IMG/VR virus record: IMGVR_UViG_3300034198_014563
Coordinates: 1-32,373 of that record
Direction: 5' to 3' (one strand)
From: a virus
Length of the DNA: 32,373 nucleotides
Shown: one piece after another, positions 21,275 to 30,366 of the stretch
Numbering within the stretch: position 1 is the stretch's first letter
Layout of the letters: the number at the start of each line of letters is the position of its first letter
Position numbers and translations under genes: made by a program
The notes under the pieces: generated by a model
What the model saw: only the letters and a program-made list of their open reading frames with translations
What the model was told of the DNA's origin: nothing
Databases searched by the model: none

Positions 21275-22540
21275 TTATCTACTGTTCCATCTCATAGGAG
21301 TTCTTAAGTATCCTTGATTACCCATACTAATTAACATAGTCTGAGAATCTAATACTGAGGTATTTTGTTTTACAGGTTTATTTAAATTATTAAGTAAATT
21401 TGCTTCAAGATCAACAGTTCCAATACGTCCAAAATTTGTATCTCTAAAAGCAGTAGATTTAGTTGAGTTTAACCCATCTGTTACTACATTCATTTCTACT
21501 TGATATTGCCCAAGTTTAAAAAATCTATGAGTTACTTGTTTGATAATCCAATGACCATCTGTACTGTTACCTGTTCCGTCTACATATATAACACCGTATG
21601 GTTTAAATCTAGGATCCCCTTGACAAAGAATTTTTGCAGGAATATTAAAACGAGACATGTGTGCATGTCCTTTAGTTACTGACTCTACATCTGTAATATT
21701 ATGAGTTACTTGTGAATTAATAGGTTCATTAAATAATGAGTCACTAACACTAGACCTAAGTGATTCACCGATAGTTGTTGAAGACTGAGAAGTAGTAATA
21801 AGTTTTTCTGTATAAGGATTTATACCAGCAACTTGTTTATTTGTGTGAAGGTATTCAGTTCCTTCAATGTGTTCACCATTTAATACTTTAAAATAATCTA
21901 AAGTTCTATCAAAAAAATCTTGACCAGTAGGTCCTACACTAGTTCTTTGAGAAAGAACCGGAACATCAGAAAAATTAGAGTCAATAAGTTTGTCTATACT
22001 TCTAAAAATTAAATGAGTATTATCTATGACCATAGCAAACCCAATTCGTTTTGCTTGTTCCTGCAGCCACTCCCAGTATGAATGTCCTGCTATTGTTAAC
22101 TGTTCAAATCTTCTTGAATCTGAATCACCAGTAAATTTAAAACCATTTTCTATAGCAATTATTTCTGCAATTTCAGGAATGGTTTTATTATTAAATACAC
22201 GGGTTATTTTTTCTTTTAAAGGATAAGAAGCAGAAACACAATGTATTTGCATTAATTGTTGAGTAGCAGGAGTAAGTTCTTTAGAAATATAGGAAACATA
22301 TCCTACCCATATTTTATTTTTATTTCCCTGTTTCCATTCAAATTTAATTGGAATACCAGTTTTTATAATAGAAAAATATAAAGGACTAATTGTTGTGTAT
22401 TCAATAATTAAAATATCATGTCGATATTGTTCTTGAATTAAATCAACTCTACTTGGTTGAACACTTATTCCAGGTAAAGAAGGCCATGAAATTCTATAAT
22501 CTGTACCAAATCTATATTTTCTAAATGTTTGATCAGACAT
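21275..22540 (-). CDS. gpD/gp27-like baseplate hub protein
   Basis: This 421-aa protein shows the late-control-D pattern: N-terminal strands (IEYTTISPLYFSIIKTGIPI), a 'YWEWLQEQAKRIGFAMVID' segment in the middle that is the family's conserved helix-strand, and the C-terminal tube-like strands (HWIIKQVTHRFFKLGQYQVE). This fold (T4 gp27, P2 gpD, VgrG N-terminal region) is a ring joining the trimeric spike to the hexameric tail tube. The start overlaps the 91-aa LysM-like gene by 8 bases. I see no intact enzymatic domain. Confidence 0.82.
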   Translation of the reverse strand: MSDQTFRKYRFGTDYRISWPSLPGISVQPSRVDLIQEQYRHDILIIEYTTISPLYFSIIKTGIPIKFEWKQGNKNKIWVGYVSYISKELTPATQQLMQIHCVSASYPLKEKITRVFNNKTIPEIAEIIAIENGFKFTGDSDSRRFEQLTIAGHSYWEWLQEQAKRIGFAMVIDNTHLIFRSIDKLIDSNFSDVPVLSQRTSVGPTGQDFFDRTLDYFKVLNGEHIEGTEYLHTNKQVAGINPYTEKLITTSQSSTTIGESLRSSVSDSLFNEPINSQVTHNITDVESVTKGHAHMSRFNIPAKILCQGDPRFKPYGVIYVDGTGNSTDGHWIIKQVTHRFFKLGQYQVEMNVVTDGLNSTKSTAFRDTNFGRIGTVDLEANLLNNLNKPVKQNTSVLDSQTMLISMGNQGYLRTPMRWNSR

Positions 22541-22808
22541 TAGGAATCCTAACTAATGTTCCTACAGGAATATTAAATGCATTACTTATTTCAGGATTTA
22601 TATCCATAATTTTCCACCACATTTCTGGTGCTCCAAAATAATCATTTGCCACTGAATCAATTCGATCACTATCTGACCATGTGTAATAAAAGAAAGAGTT
22701 ATTAGAGGGTAAAAATGTTCTTAGTACAGTAATAGGGTAGTTACCTGTCCTACTATCATTGGCTTTAAATATTCTGCCATTTGCATATCTACTATCAGAA
22801 TAAATCAT
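22533..22808 (-). CDS. gp53/LysM-like baseplate protein (91 aa)
   Basis: The central region TWSDSDRIDSVANDYFGAPE (43-62) followed by MWWKIMDINP and IPVGTLVRIP is the LysM-like fold of P2 gpX and T4 gp53. In long-tailed contractile systems these proteins bridge the hub and the wedges. The protein is short and complete, and lies between the tube-baseplate adaptor and the gpD-like hub, as expected. Confidence 0.82.
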   Translation of the reverse strand: MIYSDSRYANGRIFKANDSRTGNYPITVLRTFLPSNNSFFYYTWSDSDRIDSVANDYFGAPEMWWKIMDINPEISNAFNIPVGTLVRIPNV

Positions 22809-24194
22809 TTAAAATCCTGTATCTGGAATTCTATTGGCACTAAATGTTACAGAAGAAAGTAATGGAACCATTCTGTGATCAAAAATAATGTGTTTAACTG
22901 TTATACCTGAAATTTGAACTAAGTAACGTAATGATTTTCCTAAATGAAGTTCTAGTGGTCTAACTTGAATAAACCCAATATCTGCAGTCAATCCATCTGC
23001 ACTATTTCTTTCAACAAATTTACTTTTTAAACCAAAACCTAACAACGTTCTTAATAGCGACTCTAGATCATACATCGTGCCTTTATTAAAAATTTCTTTT
23101 TGCTCTGCAGCACTTGGAGGAATTGGGTAAATATCCTGAGCATTAATACCCGTTAATACTTGTTGAGTTGTTGGATCATAGTAGGCAAAATCAGCCATCC
23201 TATTTAAAATTAAATCAAATTGGATAGTACTTTGAGATAAACTAGAAGAAATTGGATTGAAATAGTCTAAACCAGCAGTAAAAATTGATGGATCACTTTT
23301 TAAAACTCCTTGATAAGACATAGTAATAGTAGTTGGATTATACAAAAATTGGTATGCATAACGTTCTGTTATCTCAGGAAAAAGTCCAGGATCATTAATT
23401 TGATTTTGAATATCATTAATACCATTTTTTACATTTGAAGGAGTTGAACTTGTAGAATTAGGTTTTGGTATATATAGAACAATCATTCCTTTATGGCCAG
23501 CAGAATTTGACCAAAGATCATGCGCTTCTTTAATTTTTGCAGGTTCAGTAATCTTTTTACCGTAAATTTTACTAAACTCTCCAGAATAAGCAGCAGGAGA
23601 AAGATACGCATCATGAACCGCACTAGCATTAAATCTTAATGGTTTTTTAAAAAGTTGTGCTGCACTTGTTGAGGCAGGTGTAGGAGTTACAGAATTAGAA
23701 GAAGCTACGTACCCTTTATCTCCAGGTAAAAAACGGTGTGAGTTTACTTGAGGTATATAACCAGAATCTCCGGGTAAAAAGTGGTGTGATCCACCTCCAG
23801 TTAAATTAGCTATCTGTAGTAATAACGCTTTTTCTCTATCTTTGTATTGTTGCCAATGACTATGTTGTTGCTTATATTTAGCATAAATTACATCTCTTTG
23901 ACTTTGTAAAGTACTGGGATCACTTAATGCAGCTATTCCTGCATCTAGTTCATTTAATTGGGCTTTAAGATTTTTCCAACCCTCTACACCAGCATTTGTG
24001 TCCCCATCTTTTTGTTGTTTTTCTAGTATTTTAAGATAACTTATTTCAGCTTGGCATTTAGCAATTGTCGTAGGCAAAATAGGTACACTATTAATTTTAG
24101 GATCTGCAGTTAAAAATCCACCAGAAATAGAGGCAACTGCATTTGACCCCCCATTTATTATACTATCTATAAAATCATAAAAAGGATCACTCAT
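22809..24194 (-). CDS. Tube-baseplate adaptor-like protein with N-terminal extension (461 aa)
   Basis: The C-terminal 200 residues (YAYQFLYNPTTITMSYQGV, IQFDLILNRMADF, IGFIQVRPLELHLG, YLVQISGITVKH) resemble the tube-initiator proteins of contractile injection systems (CIS tube-type, T4 gp48/gp54 role), recognised by the FxxNPTxI opening. The N-terminal part is helical (AEISYLKILEKQQKDG, LKAQLNELDAGI) and then has two copies of an SH-x-FLPGD-x-GY unit at 136-146 and 152-162. It follows the tape measure gene and precedes the LysM-like gene. The location fits an adaptor between tube and hub, and the family match is moderate. Confidence 0.72.
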   Translation of the reverse strand: MSDPFYDFIDSIINGGSNAVASISGGFLTADPKINSVPILPTTIAKCQAEISYLKILEKQQKDGDTNAGVEGWKNLKAQLNELDAGIAALSDPSTLQSQRDVIYAKYKQQHSHWQQYKDREKALLLQIANLTGGGSHHFLPGDSGYIPQVNSHRFLPGDKGYVASSNSVTPTPASTSAAQLFKKPLRFNASAVHDAYLSPAAYSGEFSKIYGKKITEPAKIKEAHDLWSNSAGHKGMIVLYIPKPNSTSSTPSNVKNGINDIQNQINDPGLFPEITERYAYQFLYNPTTITMSYQGVLKSDPSIFTAGLDYFNPISSSLSQSTIQFDLILNRMADFAYYDPTTQQVLTGINAQDIYPIPPSAAEQKEIFNKGTMYDLESLLRTLLGFGLKSKFVERNSADGLTADIGFIQVRPLELHLGKSLRYLVQISGITVKHIIFDHRMVPLLSSVTFSANRIPDTGF

Positions 24195-24196
24195 TA

Positions 24197-26488
24197 TTAG
24201 AACCTTCCCATGCTAGACATTTGTAAATCTTGTTCTAAATAAGATTTAACTAAACTTGCAAATTTACGTGCTTCAGACTCAGACGCATTAGCAATACTTA
24301 AATTAATTTCTACTTTAGGACTTCCAGAAGATCCAGAAGAGCCTGACCCATACCCACTGAACCCACCAAGAGTCATAGTACTAGCAGGACCACCAGAACC
24401 TGCGTCAGAACCCCCTGAAGAAGCATTAGAGGATGCAAAACTTAATCCTACGGAAGGAGAGGTAGCAGATACTCCCGTAGCTCCTACAGACAAAATAGAA
24501 GATGCAGCAGGAACATAAGCAGTAAATGCAGTAGGATCTAATTGAGTAACTCCGGGAACAATATTGTTAATAGAGTGAGGGTCAGTTGTAATAGCTGAAC
24601 TAGTTCCAGAACTAGACTTAGCATTTTTTGGGTTAATACCAATAGCGCCACTCATAAATGCTGAAGGATTAACTGCTGCACCATCTTTTTGAACTTCAAA
24701 GTGCAAGTGAGGCCCAGTCACATAACCTGAATGTCCGGATTTAGCAATTTGTTGTCCAGCAGTTACTTTATCTCCAGGATAAACATTTGCTTGACTTAAG
24801 TGTGCGTATAAAGTTTTGTAACCATTACCGTGGTTAAGTACTACATATTTACCATAAGAATAAGGACCACTACCAACAGTAGATGAGTCTACGACACCAT
24901 CAGCTGCAGCAACAACGGATGTACCATCGGCAACTCCATAGTCTGTGCCATGGTGAACACCTTTGCCCCACGGACCACCTGTTGCACCGAAAGGCGCAGT
25001 AACCGCCCCTGAAGTTGGTACTACGTGCTTGTAATTACCCTGTAAACCATTATCAGGCATGGTAGTTCCACCAATAGTACTAGTTGGTCCACCTATAACC
25101 TTTCCTGTATTTCCTGTAAATGGATTTAAATAATTGCCCATTTGATTTGCAGTATTGGCTGCCGGTGCAAGATTACTTACAAGAGCAGAAATACCCGAAA
25201 CAGCTAATGCAGGCACTGCAACTTCAAATTGTCCAGCTAATGCAGCAGCTCCAGCAACAGCTAATGAACCTCCAGTAACTGCATTTGCTGTATCTTTAAT
25301 AAAGTTATTAGTTCCTTGGACTTGCTGCAGTTTACCTTGAAAACCAGCACTTGATCCTAACACTTGTAAGTAAGCGTTAGTTACCTTAAGAATGCTGCTC
25401 ATATTAGCAAATTCATCATTGAGAGCTTTAATTTTTCCAATAGCACTGCTCATGCCTGAAATGTAGTCAGATTCTACCTTTGAGGCATTTTGAGCTTGAT
25501 TACTATTTAAGTCGTACATCCCAGCCAATGGATTTGCATTTCCTCCAGCAGCAGATCCACCCAAAAGTTTATTCATAGCAGCATTATTTGAAAGATCCAT
25601 TTTTGTACCTTTGGATCTTTCAATCATGTATTGTGCAAACATAGCTTGTTGAGCAGGATCTTGAAAAGCATCGTTAATTATTTGACCAAGGTAACCCTGA
25701 CGTAATTGTTTTTGTGTTATAGCAAGGCTAGCTTTAGGATGACCTGCAGTAAGACGTTGTGCTAATTGTTCAAAAATTTGACCTTGTGTTAACGGATTTG
25801 CAGTTCTAGGGTCTGAAGTGCGAATACCAAATTGCGCCATTAAACTAGCAGAAGTAGAGCCAGAAGTAAGATTTTCAATTGCAGCGACTGCTTGCTGATT
25901 AGGCATGTTTAAATATTTAGCAGCATTAGCCACAGATCTAAGTGATTGTTGATATGTGCTATTAGGATCTTGGCTAAATGCCATACCTGCACCAGTTAAA
26001 TACTGAGCAGTGTATGCATCGCTACCATTAGAAGTAATGCCACCTCGCATTGTACCAAAAGTGGCGGCTTCCATTACACTACGGTTTACGCCACCCGCAC
26101 TAATGCCCGCATTGTAATAAGTTGCCGCTCTATTTAATACGTCACCTACACCAGGCATACCTGTAGCATTAGCAGAAAGTTGAGCTAATCCAAAATTAAT
26201 TCCTGCTTGGCCTACTCTAATTCCCGTAGATATTGCTGCTCCAGCTATTCCCGGAATAAAACCAGTAGCCATACTAGCCATACTAGATGCAGAACCAGTA
26301 ACTGAAGATACTGCAGCTAACGCACCTGCCATAGAATTATTAGAGCCAGATGCCCCCATACCACTAGCAGCAGTGCTAGGCGCTCGCCAAGATTTAAAGC
26401 CACCAGAAATATCTTGGACTAAACTTTTAATGCTGACTAATTGGGATTTGACATTAGCCAAATCTCCAATAATGTTTTCATCAGTCAT
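24197..26488 (-). CDS. Tape measure protein with M23 (LytM-type) peptidase domain
   Basis: This 763-aa protein has a long Ala/Gly/Ser-rich helical body with hydrophobic stretches (for example 400-445), as expected for a tape measure. Residues 490-615 form an M23 metallopeptidase: H512 and D516 (HHGTDYG), H563 (LYAHLS), and H594/H596 (GPHLHFEV), all ligands and catalytic residues intact. The domain would cleave peptidoglycan cross-links to let the tail tube pass, a useful trick against Gram-positive walls. The tape length sets tail length, roughly 100 nm by the usual rule. The start overlaps the frameshift ORF by 8 bases. The C-terminal tail is Gly/Ser-rich with a final helix. Confidence 0.92.
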   Translation of the reverse strand: MTDENIIGDLANVKSQLVSIKSLVQDISGGFKSWRAPSTAASGMGASGSNNSMAGALAAVSSVTGSASSMASMATGFIPGIAGAAISTGIRVGQAGINFGLAQLSANATGMPGVGDVLNRAATYYNAGISAGGVNRSVMEAATFGTMRGGITSNGSDAYTAQYLTGAGMAFSQDPNSTYQQSLRSVANAAKYLNMPNQQAVAAIENLTSGSTSASLMAQFGIRTSDPRTANPLTQGQIFEQLAQRLTAGHPKASLAITQKQLRQGYLGQIINDAFQDPAQQAMFAQYMIERSKGTKMDLSNNAAMNKLLGGSAAGGNANPLAGMYDLNSNQAQNASKVESDYISGMSSAIGKIKALNDEFANMSSILKVTNAYLQVLGSSAGFQGKLQQVQGTNNFIKDTANAVTGGSLAVAGAAALAGQFEVAVPALAVSGISALVSNLAPAANTANQMGNYLNPFTGNTGKVIGGPTSTIGGTTMPDNGLQGNYKHVVPTSGAVTAPFGATGGPWGKGVHHGTDYGVADGTSVVAAADGVVDSSTVGSGPYSYGKYVVLNHGNGYKTLYAHLSQANVYPGDKVTAGQQIAKSGHSGYVTGPHLHFEVQKDGAAVNPSAFMSGAIGINPKNAKSSSGTSSAITTDPHSINNIVPGVTQLDPTAFTAYVPAASSILSVGATGVSATSPSVGLSFASSNASSGGSDAGSGGPASTMTLGGFSGYGSGSSGSSGSPKVEINLSIANASESEARKFASLVKSYLEQDLQMSSMGRF

Positions 26489-26681
26489 TCTTAATCACCA
26501 CTTTGCCGTATTCTCTGGCTATCTCTAACCAATTCATTCGTTCTCTTGGAGTCAACTCTTTTATTTCTGTGAGTGTCCATCCAGGAAAACTAGATGTTAG
26601 TGCAACCCAGTGTGATAATAATTCTGGATAAGACACTTTTCTAGAACTGAAATAAAGCCCCAAGGTTAATTGGGACCACAA
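26481..26681 (-). CDS. Tail chaperone extension reached by ribosomal frameshift
   Basis: This open frame (66 codons counted from a TTG at 26681) overlaps the 3' end of the 270-aa gene in the +1 (-2) frame and runs into the tape measure start. It lacks a convincing start codon of its own: the TTG is only 3 bases after an AGGAG run. The meaningful part after the shift would be about 52-55 residues (RKVSYPELLSHWVAL ... KELTPRERMNWLEIAREYG), a helical segment. Two overlapping frames directly upstream of the tape measure are the hallmark of tail assembly chaperones made in short and frameshifted long forms (lambda G/GT). I therefore read this as the T part, not a separate gene. Confidence 0.65.
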   Translation of the reverse strand: MWSQLTLGLYFSSRKVSYPELLSHWVALTSSFPGWTLTEIKELTPRERMNWLEIAREYGKVVIKND

Positions 26682-27453
26682 CCTCTCCTGTACAATCAGG
26701 ACAGGTCACAGTTACTGAATCAAATAGTGGGCCAGGTGATCGTTTTGATATTTCAAGTGTAATATTTTTTCTATCAACAATACCCATATTCTGCACTTGA
26801 AATTTTCCAAGTACTGGGGAATCATCAATCTGAATTACAGTTCTCTCTAAAAGAAGAGTGGTTAGTTCTGCGTATGTTTTATCTGCTTGAACTGCCATTT
26901 CTTTTTGAGTTTTGCCATTGGGCAATAAAACCTTATATTCTTTAGTTGTGCCTTTATAAGTAAAGCCACGATCATTAATTGGATCAACTAGCTCTTTAAT
27001 ATTGATATCTGTATCAATATCTACTTCTACTGTTTTAAATTCTTTACATCCATTACAGTATGAAGGAATAGGAGCAGTATTACCAAATGTTGCTCTATAA
27101 ATTCCCAGCATGAGAGCATCTCTGTCACCGGCAAGAAGTTCATCTAGAAGTTCTTCAGTAGCAGGAGTTTCTCCAATTTTTACTACTCCTCTGTTTAAAA
27201 CAGTAGTAAAAACTTTACCCATATTATCGGCCTTAGAGATAAGTTCCTCATCTCTACCATTAAGTTCTCGAACTTCAGCTACTTTGATAACCTCCCCACT
27301 GGGTGTAATATACCCAGCAGGAAGGTTAACCAAAGTGTCATAAGGTTCTTTGATGTTTGCTTTTTCAATAGGTTGTTCTTCATTTAATACATTATCCAAG
27401 ATGCTATTTGCAAGTGTTGGATTAGTAGTTGCTTTTACCGTATTATTTACCAT
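26641..27453 (-). CDS. T4 gp26-like baseplate/tail assembly chaperone protein (270 aa)
   Basis: The sequence follows the T4 gp26-type 'baseplate' family (PF12322): the opening strand LPAGYITPSGEVIKVAEVRE (44-63), GRDEELI (66-72), a helical section with ELLDELLAGDRDALMLGIY, and YCNGCKEF (C133, C136) followed by a later CPDC (C251, C254), which together should bind zinc. In myoviruses of this kind the gene sits just before the tape measure and acts as the assembly chaperone or hub component. It ends TTT CAG TTC TAG, and a second frame extends it, see the frameshift site. The gene starts at ATG 27453, 16 bases after the tail tube stop. Confidence 0.75.
   Translation of the reverse strand: MVNNTVKATTNPTLANSILDNVLNEEQPIEKANIKEPYDTLVNLPAGYITPSGEVIKVAEVRELNGRDEELISKADNMGKVFTTVLNRGVVKIGETPATEELLDELLAGDRDALMLGIYRATFGNTAPIPSYCNGCKEFKTVEVDIDTDINIKELVDPINDRGFTYKGTTKEYKVLLPNGKTQKEMAVQADKTYAELTTLLLERTVIQIDDSPVLGKFQVQNMGIVDRKNITLEISKRSPGPLFDSVTVTCPDCTGEVVVPINLGALFQF
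26649..26661 (-). other. Candidate +1/-2 programmed frameshift site
   Basis: In the 0 frame the codons read CTT GGG GCT TTA TTT CAG TTC TAG. Two places allow a shift into the extension frame: GGGG (26661-26658), where tRNA-Gly can move by one base, and TTT C (26652-26649), where tRNA-Phe pairs equally with UUU and UUC. The 0-frame stop follows 6 bases later. No strong pseudoknot is obvious by eye. The frame relation is +1 (or -2) and not the -1 of lambda; Mu uses a -2 shift at G runs. Confidence 0.5.
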
Positions 27454-27469
27454 TTATTATTCTTTCTAA

Positions 27470-28117
27470 TTAAAATGCTGCAGCCTGACCACCAGTTGCA
27501 TAACTTGTACCTGACCAGTGAAGGTCAAACCCTTCGTGAACAAGAGTCATCTGTTCAACAAAGATAGCGTTGTCACCAGCGTTTAGGTCTGAGTAAGCAA
27601 GAGAAGTAATCCAAGCATTGTAAACGTTAAAACGAAGAACTACAAAGTCACTAGTGTCCCCAGCAACACTTGGAATAATTCCTGTTCCTGTGGCACTTGC
27701 ACCACTACCGGCAATTGGGTGAGCCAAAACTTGGATTTCAATATCGCAACGGAAGTTGTCAGTAATTTTTCCAGTATTGGTGCCTTCTACCGTAGCGAAT
27801 AGTTTTTTCATCCACTTCCAGTTTTGGTCGGTACCAAGAATTACACCACGCTGTAAAGTTAGTGGAGCAAAAGTTGTTTGACCTGGAATCTGGTGAACAG
27901 TAGTGTTGTAACCACCTTCACGGTAAGGGATGCTGTCAGTAGTTACTGACATACCTGATACTGAAGTAAACCCAAGAGTAGCTCCAGTATTTAGCCAATC
28001 AGATCCGCCACTTCCTGCAGTACCAGAAGAAGCTAGAGGCTTAAAGGTAACTAGGAACCTAAAGTTTCTTAATGGGTCAGTTTCTAGTGTTGAACGGTTA
28101 TTAATAATAGTAGCCAT
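27470..28117 (-). CDS. Tail tube protein (gp19-like)
   Basis: This 215-aa protein follows the sheath with AAGGAGAGTTTGACTA upstream of ATG. It opens with TDPLRNFRFLVTFKPL and continues GFTSVSGMSVTTDSIPYREGG (about 51-71), then LTLQRGVILG, the recognisable T4 gp19 / Hcp-like tube pattern, and ends FVEQMTLVHEGFDLHW. These proteins stack as hexameric rings inside the sheath. Sheath followed by tube is the standard myovirus order. Confidence 0.92.
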   Translation of the reverse strand: MATIINNRSTLETDPLRNFRFLVTFKPLASSGTAGSGGSDWLNTGATLGFTSVSGMSVTTDSIPYREGGYNTTVHQIPGQTTFAPLTLQRGVILGTDQNWKWMKKLFATVEGTNTGKITDNFRCDIEIQVLAHPIAGSGASATGTGIIPSVAGDTSDFVVLRFNVYNAWITSLAYSDLNAGDNAIFVEQMTLVHEGFDLHWSGTSYATGGQAAAF

Positions 28118-28135
28118 TAGTCAAACTCTCCTTAA

Positions 28136-29677
28136 TTATTGTGAGACAAGCTGGTTGAGGTTAATAACAACAAACTCTGCAGGATACTCAAGAGCAACAC
28201 CGACTTCGATGTGGACTTCACCACTTGCAATAGTTTGAGGAGTGTTGTTTTCAGCGTCAATCTTTACGTAAAAAGCGTCAGCAGGAGTAGCTCCAACTAG
28301 TCCACCTTGGTTACGATACTGATTTAGGAATACTGAAATAGAAGTACGAAGTCGTGACCATAGAACTGAGTCGTTGTTTTCAAACAAAGCTGAGTTACCA
28401 ATGTCTTTAAGATTTTTCTTAATGTAGATCAAACTTCTACGCATTGAGATGTAACGGTTAGCAGTACCATCCTGAAGAAGAGTACGTGCACCCATAACCA
28501 CTACACCAGAACCAGGAATGCTACGAATAGCATTTACTGAAGAACCATTAGTTCCTCCATTACCAGTGTTTAGGTTATCAAGATCAGTATTAGTAAACTG
28601 ACGTTCAGTAGCTAATGCGCCCTTAATCTGGGTACGCAATCCTGCAGGAGATTTAAATGGACCATACTGCTTGTCATTAGCAATAAACAAACCAGCAATT
28701 GGACCAGCAGGACCAATCTTACGAAGGTTTCTGCTTAGTGGATCTTGAATATAAATGTATGGGTAGTAAACTGCAGCTTGACTTGATTTGTAGTTAGTAC
28801 TATTAGCATAAGTAATTGCATCTGACACTGACAAGTTAGCAGCAGTATCAAGGACAACAAACACGTCTTTACCACTAGCCCAAGTAATCATGTTTAATTG
28901 AACAGCAGCAGGAATACTAGTAGTACTAAATGAATTAAATAGTTCTGGTGAAAATAGAACTAATGGTTGGTTGATAACTTCAAAATCAGATAGTGCAGTG
29001 TTATAGTCAGTAGCTGCAATTGCGCTTCCATCTAAACCACTTCCAGTAAATGGAAAAATAGTATTAAGAACAGGAGTTTTTCCTGGATTAGCAGTGCTTA
29101 CTACTGTAATAAACCTAGAAGTACTGTTGATTACAGATTGAATATACGAAGGTGATGTAGGGTCAAAACTTACGTTGTAGTATTGCTCTACAATAACGTC
29201 ATCTGAAGAACCGGCGGTAACTACTCCTGTAGTAATAGTATCTGCAATGCCAGCTTCTTTAGTAAGTGTTACGTTATATTTACCTGCAATAGATCCAGTA
29301 GTAAAAGTAATTCTAAAATTAGTACCATCACTACCATAACTTAGTGAGTTAATAGTGGCCATTGTAACTGGGGTAGTATCAGTAGATGGAATTGTAATTG
29401 ATGCTTGACCTGCACCTGAACCAAGTACTCGGCGCACGTAAAGGTCTCCACCACCATTTGCAAAGTACTGAGCTACACCAAAAGTTGCAGGGTATGATGG
29501 GTTGTATGAACCATACAAGTTAGTAAAGTCATACCATGAGTTAATTTTAGTTACTGTTAATGGGCCCTGAGCAAATTGAGCAATTACTGCACCAGTAGCA
29601 TTAGCAGAAGATGTGTCCGCAATTGGAACACTAGAAAGAGTTTCATTAATATAAACTCCCGGACGATTGTACGTCAT
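28136..29677 (-). CDS. Contractile tail sheath protein
   Basis: This 513-aa protein begins with the typical sheath N-terminus (YNRPGVYINETLSSVPIADT), and has the strand-rich middle domain (GADVTKINSWYDFTNLYGSY-like FTNLYG at about 50-56) and the C-terminal core with SMRRSLIYIKKNLKDIG and LVGATPADAFYVKID, the conserved region where subunits interlock. It forms the hexameric helical sheath that contracts to drive the tube through the envelope. AAGGAGAAAAT precedes ATG 29677. Its size is close to other short phage sheaths. This gene fixes the virion type as contractile. Confidence 0.95.
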   Translation of the reverse strand: MTYNRPGVYINETLSSVPIADTSSANATGAVIAQFAQGPLTVTKINSWYDFTNLYGSYNPSYPATFGVAQYFANGGGDLYVRRVLGSGAGQASITIPSTDTTPVTMATINSLSYGSDGTNFRITFTTGSIAGKYNVTLTKEAGIADTITTGVVTAGSSDDVIVEQYYNVSFDPTSPSYIQSVINSTSRFITVVSTANPGKTPVLNTIFPFTGSGLDGSAIAATDYNTALSDFEVINQPLVLFSPELFNSFSTTSIPAAVQLNMITWASGKDVFVVLDTAANLSVSDAITYANSTNYKSSQAAVYYPYIYIQDPLSRNLRKIGPAGPIAGLFIANDKQYGPFKSPAGLRTQIKGALATERQFTNTDLDNLNTGNGGTNGSSVNAIRSIPGSGVVVMGARTLLQDGTANRYISMRRSLIYIKKNLKDIGNSALFENNDSVLWSRLRTSISVFLNQYRNQGGLVGATPADAFYVKIDAENNTPQTIASGEVHIEVGVALEYPAEFVVINLNQLVSQ

Positions 29678-29718
29678 ATTTTCTCCTTAAATAGGTTTGT
29701 TATTCTGAAGGTTCCGTA

Positions 29719-30366
29719 TTATGCACTGAGGGTAAAAGAACCAATACTTGTGTATTTATTACTTACAAGTTGATCTAGTTTTACTTTATTTACTTTTTGA
29801 ACAGCTATATAGGTTTCTACAGGAAGTTCGCTTGAAATTCTTACTGTAATTGCATTTACAAATAAGCGCTTTGCCTGTTCTGTAATATCTCTTTTTGAGA
29901 TAGCCATGACATCTAGTCTTCGCATAGTAGAAGTAACTAAAGTGTCTGAACCAGATACTGTAGTTTTTTCTACTACTTCTAGAGTGCCAAATCTAATTGG
30001 TAATTTATACCCCATTAATTGAGAAATAATTTCACGGTCATGTCTTGGATGACGAGCGTATGAAGTTACTTGGTAATCAATAAATACTGGAATAGGTAGA
30101 TGGTGGTTATAGTTTTGAGGAGATGCAAGGTTAGTGTATCCAGGAGCAGTTCCATAGCCACGCATCTCTCGTGTATTATCCCGTTGAATATCGATCATGT
30201 CGATTGTTATGTATGGATAATTTTGAGTTCTTAGTTCTTGGTCTGGTTGACCAAACCAAACACCTACTTGACGAGAAACTGAATCTGCATCTGATTTTTG
30301 ATCAGTAACAATAATTCCTTGAAGTTGCTCACGAAGAGCTTTATCTTCTGACAATAAAAAAGTCAT
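29719..30366 (-). CDS. Putative tail terminator / completion protein (215 aa)
   Basis: AGGACATTT precedes ATG 30366. The fold looks alpha/beta: an N-terminal helix (LREQLQGIIVTDQ), strands with the motif YPYITIDMIDIQRD (about 50-63), PVFIDYQVTSYARHPRHD (about 92-109), then REIISQLMGYKLP, resembling tail terminator proteins (lambda gpU-like, T4 gp15-like). Directly upstream of the sheath gene, this is the expected position. It probably caps the tail and joins it to the head neck. The exact family could not be confirmed. Confidence 0.7.
   Translation of the reverse strand: MTFLLSEDKALREQLQGIIVTDQKSDADSVSRQVGVWFGQPDQELRTQNYPYITIDMIDIQRDNTREMRGYGTAPGYTNLASPQNYNHHLPIPVFIDYQVTSYARHPRHDREIISQLMGYKLPIRFGTLEVVEKTTVSGSDTLVTSTMRRLDVMAISKRDITEQAKRLFVNAITVRISSELPVETYIAVQKVNKVKLDQLVSNKYTSIGSFTLSA

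Noticed and set aside
26481-26681. 66-codon frame as an independent gene
   Set aside because: The only upstream start is a TTG too close to the purine run, and position and phase fit a frameshift product before the tape measure better.
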